Source of the DNA: Mucilaginibacter gossypiicola
GTDB taxonomy: Bacteria; Bacteroidota; Bacteroidia; Sphingobacteriales; Sphingobacteriaceae
NCBI RefSeq assembly: GCF_900110105.1
Contig: NZ_FOCL01000003.1
Location: 62,001 to 126,000 of the forward strand
Reading direction: 5' to 3'
Length of the DNA stretch: 64,000 nucleotides
Of this stretch, positions 28,246 through 37,403 are shown piece by piece (the stretch's first letter is position 1; the number at the start of each line of letters is the position of its first letter). Below the pieces are notes generated by a model. It was not told where the DNA came from. It made no database searches and saw only the letters and a list, made by a program, of their open reading frames with translations. The position numbers and the translations under genes were made by a program.

Positions 28246-29328
28246 ATGCTTGATGATATCCTTATAAATTTTGGATTAAACGTTTCTGACTACAATATAC
28301 TGCCTTTTGGCTCAGGTTTAATAAATCATACTTATAAAATAAGTGGTGTTCATCAGTCATTTATTCTTCAGCAGATCAACAACTCGGTTTTTAAACATCC
28401 CGCTTACATTGATAACAACCTGGCGTTAATAAAGCAATACCTGGATGAAACTAATCCGGATTACTTGTTTGTAGCACCATTAAAAAGCATAACAGGGGAA
28501 TCGGTTATTTATTCTGATGATAAGTTTTACAGACTTTTCCCATTTATTGAAGGATCACATACGGTAAATTTTTTACAGGATACCCGCGAGGCTTATAGCG
28601 CAGCTGTACAGTTTGGCAGGTTTACCCGCTTGCTAAACCTCTTTGATATTACCAAACTTAAATACACACTTCCGGATTTTCATAACCTGAAATTGCGTTT
28701 TTTACAATTTGAGCAAGCTTTAAAAACTGCCGAACCTCAAAAACTGGAACGGGCTGCTAAAGAAGTAAAAGCAGCTCATGATCATATTGGTATATTGCAT
28801 ACGTATAACCAATTTACAGTTAACGGCGAAATCCCCCTCAGGGTTATACACCACGATACCAAAATAAACAATGTATTGTTTGATGATGCGCAAAACGCGC
28901 TTTGCTTGGTTGATCTGGATACTGTAATGCCAGGCTATTACTTAAGTGATGTTGGTGATATGATGCGCACCTATCTTTCGCCTGCAAATGAGGAAGAACA
29001 AGATCTGGACAAAATTGTGATAAGAACAGATTTTTTCAGGGCTATATACAAAGGCTACATGAGCGAAATAGGCACTATTCTTACTGAAAATGAAAAAAAA
29101 TACTTTATTTTTTCGGGTAAGATGATGATCTATATGCAAGGGCTCCGCTTCTTAACCGACTTTTTGAATAATGATATTTATTACGGTGCGCAATATGACG
29201 GGCATAATTTGCTGAGGGCTAAAAACCAGTTTAGGCTCCTGGAAGGTTATATTAAAGCCGAACCTTTATTTAATGACATCATTACCGACGTTAATAAGGA
29301 ATTACTGGCCGCCACCAATAGTATTTAA
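28246..29328 (+). CDS. APH-fold sugar kinase, N-acetylhexosamine 1-kinase (NahK)-like
   Basis: A 360-residue cytoplasmic phosphotransferase. It has the aminoglycoside-phosphotransferase fold: the catalytic loop IHHDTKINNVLF (201-212; D204 base, N209 metal ligand), the metal-binding VDLDTVMPGYYLSDVGD (222-238), and an N-terminal nucleotide lobe with LPFGSGLINHTYKI. The wording of these motifs is that of NahK-type kinases, which make GlcNAc/GalNAc 1-phosphate. With a GH109-like enzyme in the same operator set, amino-sugar salvage is a fair inference. Homoserine or choline kinase-like members of the fold are the alternatives. Confidence 0.78.
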   Translation: MLDDILINFGLNVSDYNILPFGSGLINHTYKISGVHQSFILQQINNSVFKHPAYIDNNLALIKQYLDETNPDYLFVAPLKSITGESVIYSDDKFYRLFPFIEGSHTVNFLQDTREAYSAAVQFGRFTRLLNLFDITKLKYTLPDFHNLKLRFLQFEQALKTAEPQKLERAAKEVKAAHDHIGILHTYNQFTVNGEIPLRVIHHDTKINNVLFDDAQNALCLVDLDTVMPGYYLSDVGDMMRTYLSPANEEEQDLDKIVIRTDFFRAIYKGYMSEIGTILTENEKKYFIFSGKMMIYMQGLRFLTDFLNNDIYYGAQYDGHNLLRAKNQFRLLEGYIKAEPLFNDIITDVNKELLAATNSI

Positions 29329-29454
29329 CAGTTAGATATGAGAACCGGGGGCATAATGTTACCAACAAACCTTGCACAGCCCTCGCTAAATTCATACTTT
29401 CGATGCCCGTATTAGTAAGCATTGGTATAAACTAATGCATGGGGAGCAGCATTC

Positions 29455-31314
29455 ATGAAAGTAATTATAGCCGAAAAACCATCAGTAGCCAGGGAAATTG
29501 CCAAAGTTTTTGGGGCTAACACCAAAAAGGATGGTTATATTGAAGGCAAAGGTTTCACCTTTACCTGGGCTTTCGGCCACCTGTTACAACTTGCTGCACC
29601 ACAGGAATATGGTTATTACGGCTGGAGCGTTCAGCACCTGCCTATGCTGCCTCCAAAATTCAAACTTTCCATTCGTAAGGTAAAAACCAAAGATGGCGTG
29701 GTAGATGACCCATCAGTAAAAAAACAACTGGATACCATCCAAAAGCTATTTGACGAAGCCACTGAGATCATAGTAGCAACGGATGCCGGGCGCGAGGGGG
29801 AACTCATCTTTCGCTATATTTATTACTATCTAAAATGCAAAAAGCCGTTTAAACGGCTCTGGATCTCATCGCAAACAGATGAGGCGATTAAAGAAGGTTT
29901 CCGTAACCTAAAGCCGGGCAGTGATTATGATACCTTGTTCAATTCGGCCCACTGCCGTTCACAATCGGATTGGTTAGTGGGGATGAATGCCACGCAGGCG
30001 TTAAGCCTTTCATCGGGCATTCGCGGCGCAGTGCTTTCATTGGGCCGGGTGCAAACCCCCACCCTTGCCATGATCTGTTCGCGATATCTTGAAAACAAAA
30101 ACTTTGTACCCGAAACATTTTACCAGGTAAGTATCCATCCTGATAAAGACGGGCAGGTATTTAAAGCCATATCTTCCGAAAACTATAAAACAAAAGAGGA
30201 AGCACAAGCTGTGCTTGACCAGGTACAGGATGTTGAGGGCGGCTTTCCGCAGGGCGGCCATATTTTACAGGTGGAGGCGAAACCGCGCAAAGAACCACCT
30301 CCGCTATTGCATGATTTGAGCAGCCTGCAGCAGGAAGCCAACAAACGTAAAGGCTTTACTGCCGATCAAACCCTTACCATCCTCCAAAACCTTTACGAAA
30401 ATAAACTGGTTACTTACCCGCGTACAGGCAGTCGTTATATAGGTGACGACGTTTTTGCAGGTGTACCTGCATTAATTGAAAAACTGGAACAGCACCCGCT
30501 TTTTGGTAAACAAGCCATTGCATTAGGCAGCGCTACGCTCAACAAACGAAGTGTAAATGCTAAAAAAGTAACCGATCACCATGCTGTACTTACAACAGGC
30601 GAGAACCCGCACCAACTTTCGCCAGACCAGCAGGCTGTTTATGATATGGTAGCAGGCCGTATGCTGGAGGCATTTCATCAGGATTGTATTAAAGAGGTAA
30701 CCAAAATTGTGGTACAATCTGGCGCGAAGTTCAACGCCAGTGGTACGGTGATCCATACTGCAGGTTGGCGTTCTGTGTTCAACGATAAAGAAGACGATAA
30801 AAAAGACGAAGAAAACGCCACGCTACCAAAAGTAACCCAGGGTGAAAACCTGCCCATAACAGCCAAAGCCCTCCTCGAAAAGCAAACCAAACCCCGACCG
30901 TTGTATAACGAGGCTACCTTACTGAAGGCGCTGGAAACAGCCGGCAAAGAAATTGACGATGAAGAACTTCGCTATGCCATGAAAGACAGCGGTTTGGGTA
31001 CGCCGGCAACAAGGGCAGCCATCATTGAAACCCTGTTAAAACGCAATTACATTATCAGGGAAAAGAAAAACCTGGTGCCTACCACTACCGGCATTGCGGT
31101 TTATGAAGTAGTAAAAAATCAGCAGATAGCCCAGGCCGAACTTACCGGAACATGGGAAAAACGATTGGAAGAGATCCGTTCAGGTGCGTCTGTTACTGAC
31201 TTTCAGAACGAGATCAAAACTTACACAAGGGCTATTACTTCTGAATTGCTGGCACAAGGAAAATCATTAAAAATTCCAACTGCACAAACCATCGAAACTA
31301 AAGCAACTGCATAA
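29455..31314 (+). CDS. topB: DNA topoisomerase III (type IA)
   Basis: A 619-residue type IA topoisomerase that passes single strands to relax or decatenate DNA. Toprim elements are seen at E7-K8 (IAEKPS) and VATDAGREGELI (107-118). The active-site tyrosine is Y321 in TYPRTGSRYI. The strand-binding LSLGRVQTPTLAM (194-206) and GLGTPATRAAIIETL near 515 are conserved. The C-terminus has no zinc-finger cysteines, as in TopB rather than TopA. It is smaller than E. coli TopB (653) and similar to the second TopB copies common in Bacteroidota. It stands alone and converges on the methyltransferase gene 11 bp away. Confidence 0.93.
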   Translation: MKVIIAEKPSVAREIAKVFGANTKKDGYIEGKGFTFTWAFGHLLQLAAPQEYGYYGWSVQHLPMLPPKFKLSIRKVKTKDGVVDDPSVKKQLDTIQKLFDEATEIIVATDAGREGELIFRYIYYYLKCKKPFKRLWISSQTDEAIKEGFRNLKPGSDYDTLFNSAHCRSQSDWLVGMNATQALSLSSGIRGAVLSLGRVQTPTLAMICSRYLENKNFVPETFYQVSIHPDKDGQVFKAISSENYKTKEEAQAVLDQVQDVEGGFPQGGHILQVEAKPRKEPPPLLHDLSSLQQEANKRKGFTADQTLTILQNLYENKLVTYPRTGSRYIGDDVFAGVPALIEKLEQHPLFGKQAIALGSATLNKRSVNAKKVTDHHAVLTTGENPHQLSPDQQAVYDMVAGRMLEAFHQDCIKEVTKIVVQSGAKFNASGTVIHTAGWRSVFNDKEDDKKDEENATLPKVTQGENLPITAKALLEKQTKPRPLYNEATLLKALETAGKEIDDEELRYAMKDSGLGTPATRAAIIETLLKRNYIIREKKNLVPTTTGIAVYEVVKNQQIAQAELTGTWEKRLEEIRSGASVTDFQNEIKTYTRAITSELLAQGKSLKIPTAQTIETKATA

Positions 31315-31324
31315 ATGGTTTGGC

Positions 31325-32146
31325 TTACCTTTTTCTGAGCGAAATAATATAGTAATCGCCCATGTATTTGAACGGCCAGGTAGTTTTTAGGCTATCTTCC
31401 CAACCGGTCAATATTTTATAAGCACGCGGATGCTTTTCGGCAAAACCTTCGATATAAGATGGCGGCACTATAGTACACAATCCTTCAATACCTAATACAT
31501 AAAAATCTCGCTTTAAGCGTTTTTTTACGTACGACTGATTGTAGTAGAAACAGTCAAAATATACTCCCTCAACATGCGCCTTTCTGCCTTTGCTGCTAAA
31601 AAAACGGCGGAAAGCCGTTTTAAATTTACCTTTAAATACCAACAAGGTTTCCCAAAGACAGAGCTTTGGTAATATCACTAAAGTTACCATCCCCCCCGGA
31701 TTTAACAATCCGGCAAATGAACTTAATACTTTGTCCAGTTCACCAGTACAATTAAGGCCCGCGAAGTTGGAAAAAATTAAATCGTAAGGGCCTTTATTGT
31801 CGAGCTGTTCAAGTTGGGTATACGAGCAAAGTTCATTGCTTACTAAATGCTGTACTCCATGTTTTACTACCTTTTCCTGAAGTTGCTGCTGCATCCCTTT
31901 TGAAATATCGGTAGCATGGACTTTAAAACCTGTCTTCGCAAAAAACAGGGCATCCTCTCCGGTACCGCTGTTCAGTTCCAGGATATTGCCCCCGGGTTTA
32001 AGGTATTGCAAAATATGATCTCGCACCCGTTTGCGTTTGTAAGCTATAATGGTATCGCCCGAGTACAGCTCATCAAAAATTACCGACTGATTGCTAAACG
32101 CAGCTTCGGCAAATTGCTCATTTATATGTGATGAAGCTCCGGTCAT
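31325..32146 (-). CDS. Class I SAM-dependent methyltransferase
   Basis: A 273-residue Rossmann-type methyltransferase. Motif I is ILELNSGTGEDALFF (~55-69), followed by an acidic loop at VHATDISKGM and motif IV at DLIFSNFAGLNC (~122). A variable C-terminal lid domain with many aromatic residues suggests a small-molecule substrate. Its start overlaps the stop of the upstream radical SAM gene by 4 nt (ATGA), so the two are translationally coupled. It is the last gene of the minus-strand radical SAM operon. Confidence 0.85.
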   Translation of the reverse strand: MTGASSHINEQFAEAAFSNQSVIFDELYSGDTIIAYKRKRVRDHILQYLKPGGNILELNSGTGEDALFFAKTGFKVHATDISKGMQQQLQEKVVKHGVQHLVSNELCSYTQLEQLDNKGPYDLIFSNFAGLNCTGELDKVLSSFAGLLNPGGMVTLVILPKLCLWETLLVFKGKFKTAFRRFFSSKGRKAHVEGVYFDCFYYNQSYVKKRLKRDFYVLGIEGLCTIVPPSYIEGFAEKHPRAYKILTGWEDSLKTTWPFKYMGDYYIISLRKR

Positions 32147-33606
32147 ATTGCTTTTTCAAATTTTTCCAGCTTCAGTTTTTCAAAATAGGTAAGCGGTGCA
32201 TAATAAAGCATAGATAATGCCTTCTTAATACTGTTTGCCGAACTTCCAAACGGATCTTTAAGCAGTTTTTCGAGGCTGTTTTTGGCCAGATGCTTATGAT
32301 AGTTACGATGCACGTATTTATGCAGTTGCTTATAGTAATATGCAGGATAAGTATTCTTAAACATCAACGCCATCTCGTCGGAATCCGTCCAGTTGGTTTT
32401 CTTCTTCAACTCTGTTTTAACACGCTCATAAAAACCGGTACCGGGCAGCGGGTACGATACAGATATACCAATCTCGTACGGCAGCAGCTGATTGATCATA
32501 TCAATAGTAAGCGTGATATCATCGCGGGTTTCTTCCGGGTAACCAAATTGGATGAAGAACGATGGTTTAATTCCATGCGCCTTCATGAGGTGCGTGGCAG
32601 TGTGGATCTGGTTGATAGTAATGCCTTTATCCATGGCATCAAGTACTTTTTGCGATCCGCTTTCGGCGCCTATCCAAACGTTTTCACAACCGGCGATAGC
32701 CAGGGCTTCTACGGCTTCCTCCTCTGCCAGCAAATCGGCCCGCGACTGGATCTTGAAACGGATCCTGATATTTTCCTGCCCCAACAGGTTGGCAAATTCC
32801 TGCACCCAACCCGATTTCAATCCGAAGATATCATCACAAAACCAAATGTGATCCATACCATATCTTTCTTTCAGCATTTTGATCTCATTCACGATATACT
32901 GCGGGCTGTGTGAATTATACCGATTGCCGTAAATAGGTTTTGCGCACCAGTTACATTTAAAAGGGCAACCGCGGGTGGTAACCACGTTAATTGAAAAATA
33001 GCCAGCGTTCTTCACCCACATTTCCCGGTAGCCGTCCATATTTACGAGGTCCCATGCTGGCATTGGCAAGCTGTCCAGCTCCTTCATCACGGTGCGGGCC
33101 GGTGTTTTAATAATCTCGCTGCCGTTCCTGTATGCTAAGCCTTTTATCGCAAAATGATCGGTGTTACCATTTTGGATGTGTTCGGTAAGCTCAACAAGGG
33201 TTTGCTCGGCTTCGCCCAGGATAACAAAATCGGCACCCTCGGCAAGATAGGCGGCATATCTGTCGGTCGAATCGGAACTTGATACAATTACGGTGCAGCC
33301 TCTTTCCTTTGCCAGCTTAGCCATTTTAAAGGCTGCTTCGCGCATGTTGGTGAGGCACATTTTGGTGAGGTAGTTGAACCCATCATCATAGATCACAAAA
33401 AAATTGGGTTTATTCTGCTCAATGACCGGTATTACCTCATCGGGGTTGCTTACAAACATGGTATCAAACAGGCTTACGTTATAACCATGTTCCCGCATTA
33501 AAGCTGCTGCATATATGGTTCCCAAAGGAGCGTAAGGCTGCCCTATACCCCATTGCTTGGGATCGAACCGTAAAAAATAAGAATGTGTAAACAGTATATT
33601 GTTCAT
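32143..33606 (-). CDS. Radical SAM protein with N-terminal B12-binding-like domain (1)
   Basis: A 487-residue protein. Residues ~25-140 form a Rossmann-like domain of the cobalamin-binding type (APLGTIYAAALMREHGYNVSLFDT; ADFVILGEAEQT), although the DxHxxG cobalamin motif is not evident. The radical SAM core follows with TTRGCPFKCNWC (C214, C218, C221 bind the 4Fe-4S cluster) and IWIGAESGSQKVLDAMDKG-like TIM-barrel motifs. The ~100-residue C-terminal extension is basic and hydrophobic. Members of this class do methylations and difficult C-C or C-P chemistry. The substrate is unknown. It is coupled to the methyltransferase by a 4-nt overlap. Confidence 0.87.
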   Translation of the reverse strand: MNNILFTHSYFLRFDPKQWGIGQPYAPLGTIYAAALMREHGYNVSLFDTMFVSNPDEVIPVIEQNKPNFFVIYDDGFNYLTKMCLTNMREAAFKMAKLAKERGCTVIVSSSDSTDRYAAYLAEGADFVILGEAEQTLVELTEHIQNGNTDHFAIKGLAYRNGSEIIKTPARTVMKELDSLPMPAWDLVNMDGYREMWVKNAGYFSINVVTTRGCPFKCNWCAKPIYGNRYNSHSPQYIVNEIKMLKERYGMDHIWFCDDIFGLKSGWVQEFANLLGQENIRIRFKIQSRADLLAEEEAVEALAIAGCENVWIGAESGSQKVLDAMDKGITINQIHTATHLMKAHGIKPSFFIQFGYPEETRDDITLTIDMINQLLPYEIGISVSYPLPGTGFYERVKTELKKKTNWTDSDEMALMFKNTYPAYYYKQLHKYVHRNYHKHLAKNSLEKLLKDPFGSSANSIKKALSMLYYAPLTYFEKLKLEKFEKAI

Positions 33607-33626
33607 ACGTTTTTAAGCCCTTTGTT

Positions 33627-33755
33627 TTAACTCCCCTCTTGAGAGGGGGCGCGTAGGACGGTGTGGCAGGGAGGGGTTTATCCGTCTTTTCAAAAACGTT
33701 TAAATTTGTAGATGAAACCCCTCCCTACACCCTCCCAAGGGAGGGAATCGCACGA
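33627..33755. repeat. CCCTCC-rich nested inverted repeat
   Basis: AGGGAGGGGTTT (33668-33679) and its exact complement (33715-33726) form a 12-bp dyad 35 bp apart. Each side carries its own inner hairpin: CCCCTC-TTGA-GAGGGG near 33632-33647 and CCCTCCC-AA-GGGAGGG at 33730-33745. It fills the gap between two radical SAM genes of one operon. The type looks like a dispersed element, but only one copy is in the window. Confidence 0.7.
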
Positions 33756-33776
33756 GCCCGTACTTTTTCTATTTTA

Positions 33777-34829
33777 TTAATCCAACCTCGCCAATGGCGA
33801 TAAATTAAGCGAGCACACACATTTAACACAGGTAGGATCATTAGCCATATCCAATGTTTTGCGAAAGTTGATCGCTTCTTTGCTATTCAAAATGTTTTCC
33901 AATGCATTATCTCTGATGTTACCTATCGCCTCATGAAAAAAGCAGGGACGAACCTCACCATCAGCCTCAATTACTGCCGATACCCAGGGCGCGTTGCACT
34001 TTTTAAACGGGAACGCATTATGACCGTAAAAAGCGGCGTAATAACCGTAAATATCCTGGATCTTAGCAGGCGATTCGGCAATGAACCTGTTGGTAAAATC
34101 ACCTTTATTGGCAAGTACCTGATTTGTTATTTCCTGAAATTCGGCAAGCTCATTTTCGGTGGGCAAAATCTCGTGCTGCCGGGGTTCGGCCCATGCCGTT
34201 TGGCGATTAAAGGCATGGCTGCTAACATCGGCAGGCAAAAAACTTACCTGATCTATGCCCATCTGCTTTGCTGCTTCAATAATAGCCGGCCAGTTCCTGT
34301 AGTTTAACCGATGAATTACCGTGCGTGCTGTAATGCGATATTGGGGTTCGAGAGATTTGATGTACTCCACTCCTTCCTTTAACTTACTGAACGCCCCCGG
34401 AACATTGCGGATAGCATCATGCAAAAGCTCGTCACCATCTAAAGAAACAATCAAATCATCAACCCATCTTAAAATATTGAACGCGTTTTTCCTAATCGAT
34501 AAGCCAGTTGAAAGCAGTGTAACCTTGATCTTTTCGGCACGTAAGATTTCGCATAGCCTGAAAAAATTAGTATTCAACAAAGCCTCTCCTCCCGACATCA
34601 GTACCTGTTTGGTGCCAAATTTCCTTAAAGCACCTAAAAGATCGGTTACATCGGCTTCGGTAAGCTGTTTCAGGTTTTTATTATCCTTCCAGATATCGCA
34701 CATCACACAGCGGCAGTTGCAGGCGCTATGCGGCATCAGGATCACGATGGGCAAAGCCGCAATGCGGTGCGTTTGCAGTGTACGGAAACGCTGAAAGGTA
34801 TGATATAATGATTGGCCGGTCATCTGCAT
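33777..34829 (-). CDS. Radical SAM protein with SPASM-like C-terminal cysteines
   Basis: A 350-residue protein with the cluster motif CNCRCVMC (C37, C41, C44 as CxxxCxxC) near the N-terminus, followed by the usual SAM-binding GGEALLN (~80-86) and a TIM-barrel core. The C-terminal region has CNAPW, RPCFFHE and a CVKCVC group near 335-345. That is the cysteine pattern of SPASM/Twitch domains, which bind auxiliary clusters and often act on peptides or on sugars and alcohols. No precursor peptide is evident nearby. It starts 3 bp after the next radical SAM gene ends, so they form one operon. Confidence 0.87.
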   Translation of the reverse strand: MQMTGQSLYHTFQRFRTLQTHRIAALPIVILMPHSACNCRCVMCDIWKDNKNLKQLTEADVTDLLGALRKFGTKQVLMSGGEALLNTNFFRLCEILRAEKIKVTLLSTGLSIRKNAFNILRWVDDLIVSLDGDELLHDAIRNVPGAFSKLKEGVEYIKSLEPQYRITARTVIHRLNYRNWPAIIEAAKQMGIDQVSFLPADVSSHAFNRQTAWAEPRQHEILPTENELAEFQEITNQVLANKGDFTNRFIAESPAKIQDIYGYYAAFYGHNAFPFKKCNAPWVSAVIEADGEVRPCFFHEAIGNIRDNALENILNSKEAINFRKTLDMANDPTCVKCVCSLNLSPLARLD

Positions 34830-34832
34830 AAA

Positions 34833-36335
34833 TTAAAATCCCTGTATTTCGGGCTGCCTGTAGCGCCAGACTTTTTGTAGTAACTTAATCTCGTAAGGGT
34901 ACTGGTACATACTTGCCTTATAGCGCATAGTAGCCACCAATTTAATAGCCATGCGTTTGATCATATTCAGCCTGATATCGGTTACTGTTGGATACACCCC
35001 GTTCAGTACCGTTTCAAAATTCCTGATCTTATCTATCATCTCCGGCGTGAGCCAGGGCGTAAGCGGGTTTTTACGAAGATCAAAGGCTTCCCAGGCCGGA
35101 CTAATCCAGTCTTCAAGCGTTTCCGGGAAACGGAAACCGCTTTTCATTACCTGCTTAAAAAGTTCAGAACCCTCGGTAGGCACCGGACTGTAGGTATAAA
35201 TCACGATCTCGGTTTTAGGGTTCACCGCCTTTACCTTTTTGATAAAATCTATCTCAAAATCAATTTGCGATTGTACCTGTTCCTGCGTTGGAGCCGGCGT
35301 GCCAAGCACAAATGAATATTCGGGAATGATGTCGAACTTTTTCAGGCGCTCGGCAAACTCGATGATCTGCTCGCCGGTTTGGGTACCTCCTTTGTCCATT
35401 TGCTCAAGGATAGAATTATTCCCGCTCTCGGCTCCAAAGAAGATGATCTTACATCCCGACTCACGGATAGCGGCCAGTGACGAATCTTTAAATTTAGACA
35501 TGGTATCGATGCGGGCCATACCCCACCAGGTCATGTTTTCGGGTTTTATCAAACGGGCAAATTCAACCGCCCGCTTTTCTGATACAAAAAAGTTATTATC
35601 ATGAAACTCAATAGCATCCGCCCCCCATTTGTCCTTAATATACTTTACGTCGTTATAAACATTCTGGGCCGATTTTGCCTTCCACCTCGCTTCATAAATA
35701 GGCACCACGGCGCAAAATGAGCATGTGAAAGGGCAACCAATACTGGAGTGATAGGCCATCGTTTTTTCGCCCAGATAGGTTTTACCCAAAAACTTGGTGA
35801 TAGGGTAAAAATCATTAAGCCTGTTGTATGGCAACGGCGGCAGGCTGTCCTGGTCTAAAAGGTCTTCTTTAGCCGTTTTGATGATCTTTCCGTCTGTTGC
35901 TTTATAAATGAGGTTACGGATAAACTCATAGGGCTCATTTTTTTCCAAAGCATCAATCAATGCAGGAAATGCGTGATCGCCGGGGCCGTTGATAATAAAA
36001 TCGACATAGCCAGAATATAAAACCGCGTTGGGCTGATTTGAAGGAAAATACCCGCCCCAGATCATTTTAGTATCCGGATATTTTTGCTTGATTGTTTTGG
36101 CAGCTGTAATAGCCTGCTTTAACTGCGGACCAGGCATTACCGTGAAGCCGAAATATTTAAATTCGCCGGTGCTCAAATAGCTGTCTATCTTCACCATTGG
36201 GTCATGTTCACAATTACCGTCAACAATAACCCAGTCATATTTCCCATCAACCGAGGCTGCAATATTCAATATCGAATTTGGTATACGATATTTGTTATTG
36301 GCGCTGCGCGGATTAAATAATAATATTTTATTCAT
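34833..36335 (-). CDS. Radical SAM protein with N-terminal B12-binding-like domain (2)
   Basis: A 500-residue protein of the same class as the one at 32143. The N-terminal Rossmann region (~30-120) has VIVDGNCEHDP and FGFTVMPGPQLKQAITAAKTIKQKYPDTKMIWGG. The radical SAM cluster motif is HSSIGCPFTCSFC (C201, C205, C208), with IIFFGAESGNNSILEQMDKG further on. It leads the four-gene minus-strand operon (34833, 33777, 32143, 31325) and is divergent from the methyltransferase-led plus-strand operon. Substrate unknown. Confidence 0.87.
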   Translation of the reverse strand: MNKILLFNPRSANNKYRIPNSILNIAASVDGKYDWVIVDGNCEHDPMVKIDSYLSTGEFKYFGFTVMPGPQLKQAITAAKTIKQKYPDTKMIWGGYFPSNQPNAVLYSGYVDFIINGPGDHAFPALIDALEKNEPYEFIRNLIYKATDGKIIKTAKEDLLDQDSLPPLPYNRLNDFYPITKFLGKTYLGEKTMAYHSSIGCPFTCSFCAVVPIYEARWKAKSAQNVYNDVKYIKDKWGADAIEFHDNNFFVSEKRAVEFARLIKPENMTWWGMARIDTMSKFKDSSLAAIRESGCKIIFFGAESGNNSILEQMDKGGTQTGEQIIEFAERLKKFDIIPEYSFVLGTPAPTQEQVQSQIDFEIDFIKKVKAVNPKTEIVIYTYSPVPTEGSELFKQVMKSGFRFPETLEDWISPAWEAFDLRKNPLTPWLTPEMIDKIRNFETVLNGVYPTVTDIRLNMIKRMAIKLVATMRYKASMYQYPYEIKLLQKVWRYRQPEIQGF

Positions 36336-36578
36336 TTGTTAGTATCAAAACTTTGCTTTGCCTTCAATCCCCCGGCAATGGGCCTATTTTTTGTTTAAGC
36401 GGCCTGTAAAGCACCCCTGCCATTACAAAGCCTACATCCAAATAAAACCCACTGCCATACTCAATCACAAATACGGGGGATTGCCCATACAACAATTAAT
36501 CTGAGCTTCTGCACTATCGCTTTCACATTAATAAATACGCCCCGGTTTTTCCCAGGGTTGCCTGCTGTTATAAATAAA

Positions 36579-37403
36579 ATGGCTGGCAACCATTATTATT
36601 TAACAGCCGTATTTGCTGATATAAGGTTCATCATTAAACACCCCGGTACCGTGATCAAAACTGTAAAGAATTATATTAAGCAGCGTTTTTTTCCTCCCAA
36701 CATCATGGAGAAAAATTCGGTGGATGCCTATGACATCTGGGCCGAGAATTATGATCAACAGCCCGGCAACCTGATGCTCGACCTGGATGAGATTTTGTTC
36801 CCGCAACTGGTTACAGGTACAATTATTACAGATAAAAAAGTAGCGGATATAGGTTGTGGCACAGGCAGGCATTGGAAAAAGATTTTTGCTTTAAATCCCG
36901 GAATTTTAACGGGCTTTGATACGTCGGGCGGAATGCTGGCCCGTTTGCAGCAAAAGTTTCCGTCAGCAAATATTTACCGCATTACAGATGATCTGTTTAG
37001 TGATATGCCTTCGGGCAGTTTTGATACTATAGTTTCAACCCTTACTGTTGCCCATATTAAAAACATTGAGGCAGCATTGCAGGCATGGATGCGGATATTG
37101 AAACCAAACGGCGATATCATCATAACTGATTTCCATCCGCAAACACTGGCAAACGGCGGCAAACGCACATTTAAACATGGCAGCAGTTTTATAGCGGTTG
37201 AAAACTATGTGCACCCGGTAAATACTATTAAAAACCTGTTGCTCACAAACGGTTTTGAGTTGATTACCGAAGAAGAAATTAAGATAGTTGAAAGCATGAA
37301 GCATTATTATGCTGATAAAAATGCGCTTCATGTCTATGACCGATATAAAGGCTTCCCCATTATTTACGGATTGCATTTAAGAAGAACAAATGGTACTGAA
37401 TAA
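36579..37403 (+). CDS. Class I SAM-dependent methyltransferase
   Basis: I prefer the ATG at 36579 to the upstream TTG at 36558. About 274 residues. An N-terminal segment of ~45 residues precedes AYDIWAENYD, then motif I KKVADIGCGTGRHWKKI (~82-98 from this start), the acidic FDTSGGML loop, and motif IV SFDTIVSTLTVAHIKN. This matches the UbiE/COQ5-like small-molecule methyltransferases. It is the first gene of the plus-strand operon of the island and overlaps the amidohydrolase gene by 14 nt. Confidence 0.85.
   Translation: MAGNHYYLTAVFADIRFIIKHPGTVIKTVKNYIKQRFFPPNIMEKNSVDAYDIWAENYDQQPGNLMLDLDEILFPQLVTGTIITDKKVADIGCGTGRHWKKIFALNPGILTGFDTSGGMLARLQQKFPSANIYRITDDLFSDMPSGSFDTIVSTLTVAHIKNIEAALQAWMRILKPNGDIIITDFHPQTLANGGKRTFKHGSSFIAVENYVHPVNTIKNLLLTNGFELITEEEIKIVESMKHYYADKNALHVYDRYKGFPIIYGLHLRRTNGTE

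Noticed and set aside
32290..32913. 207-residue open frame opposite a radical SAM gene
   Set aside because: Lies wholly inside 32143-33606 in antisense; composition is that of a shadow frame, with no domain.
33694..33701. AAACGTTT core inside the CCCTCC-rich repeat
   Set aside because: Flanks are both A and it lies in a repeat, not a promoter region.
36336..36557. Possible RiPP precursor between the divergent radical SAM and methyltransferase operons
   Set aside because: No convincing small frame with a leader and core could be read on either strand; no cobalamin riboswitch pattern was recognised either.
36558..36578. TTG start seven codons upstream of the methyltransferase ATG
   Set aside because: The ATG at 36579 is a better start and the extra residues show no conserved feature.
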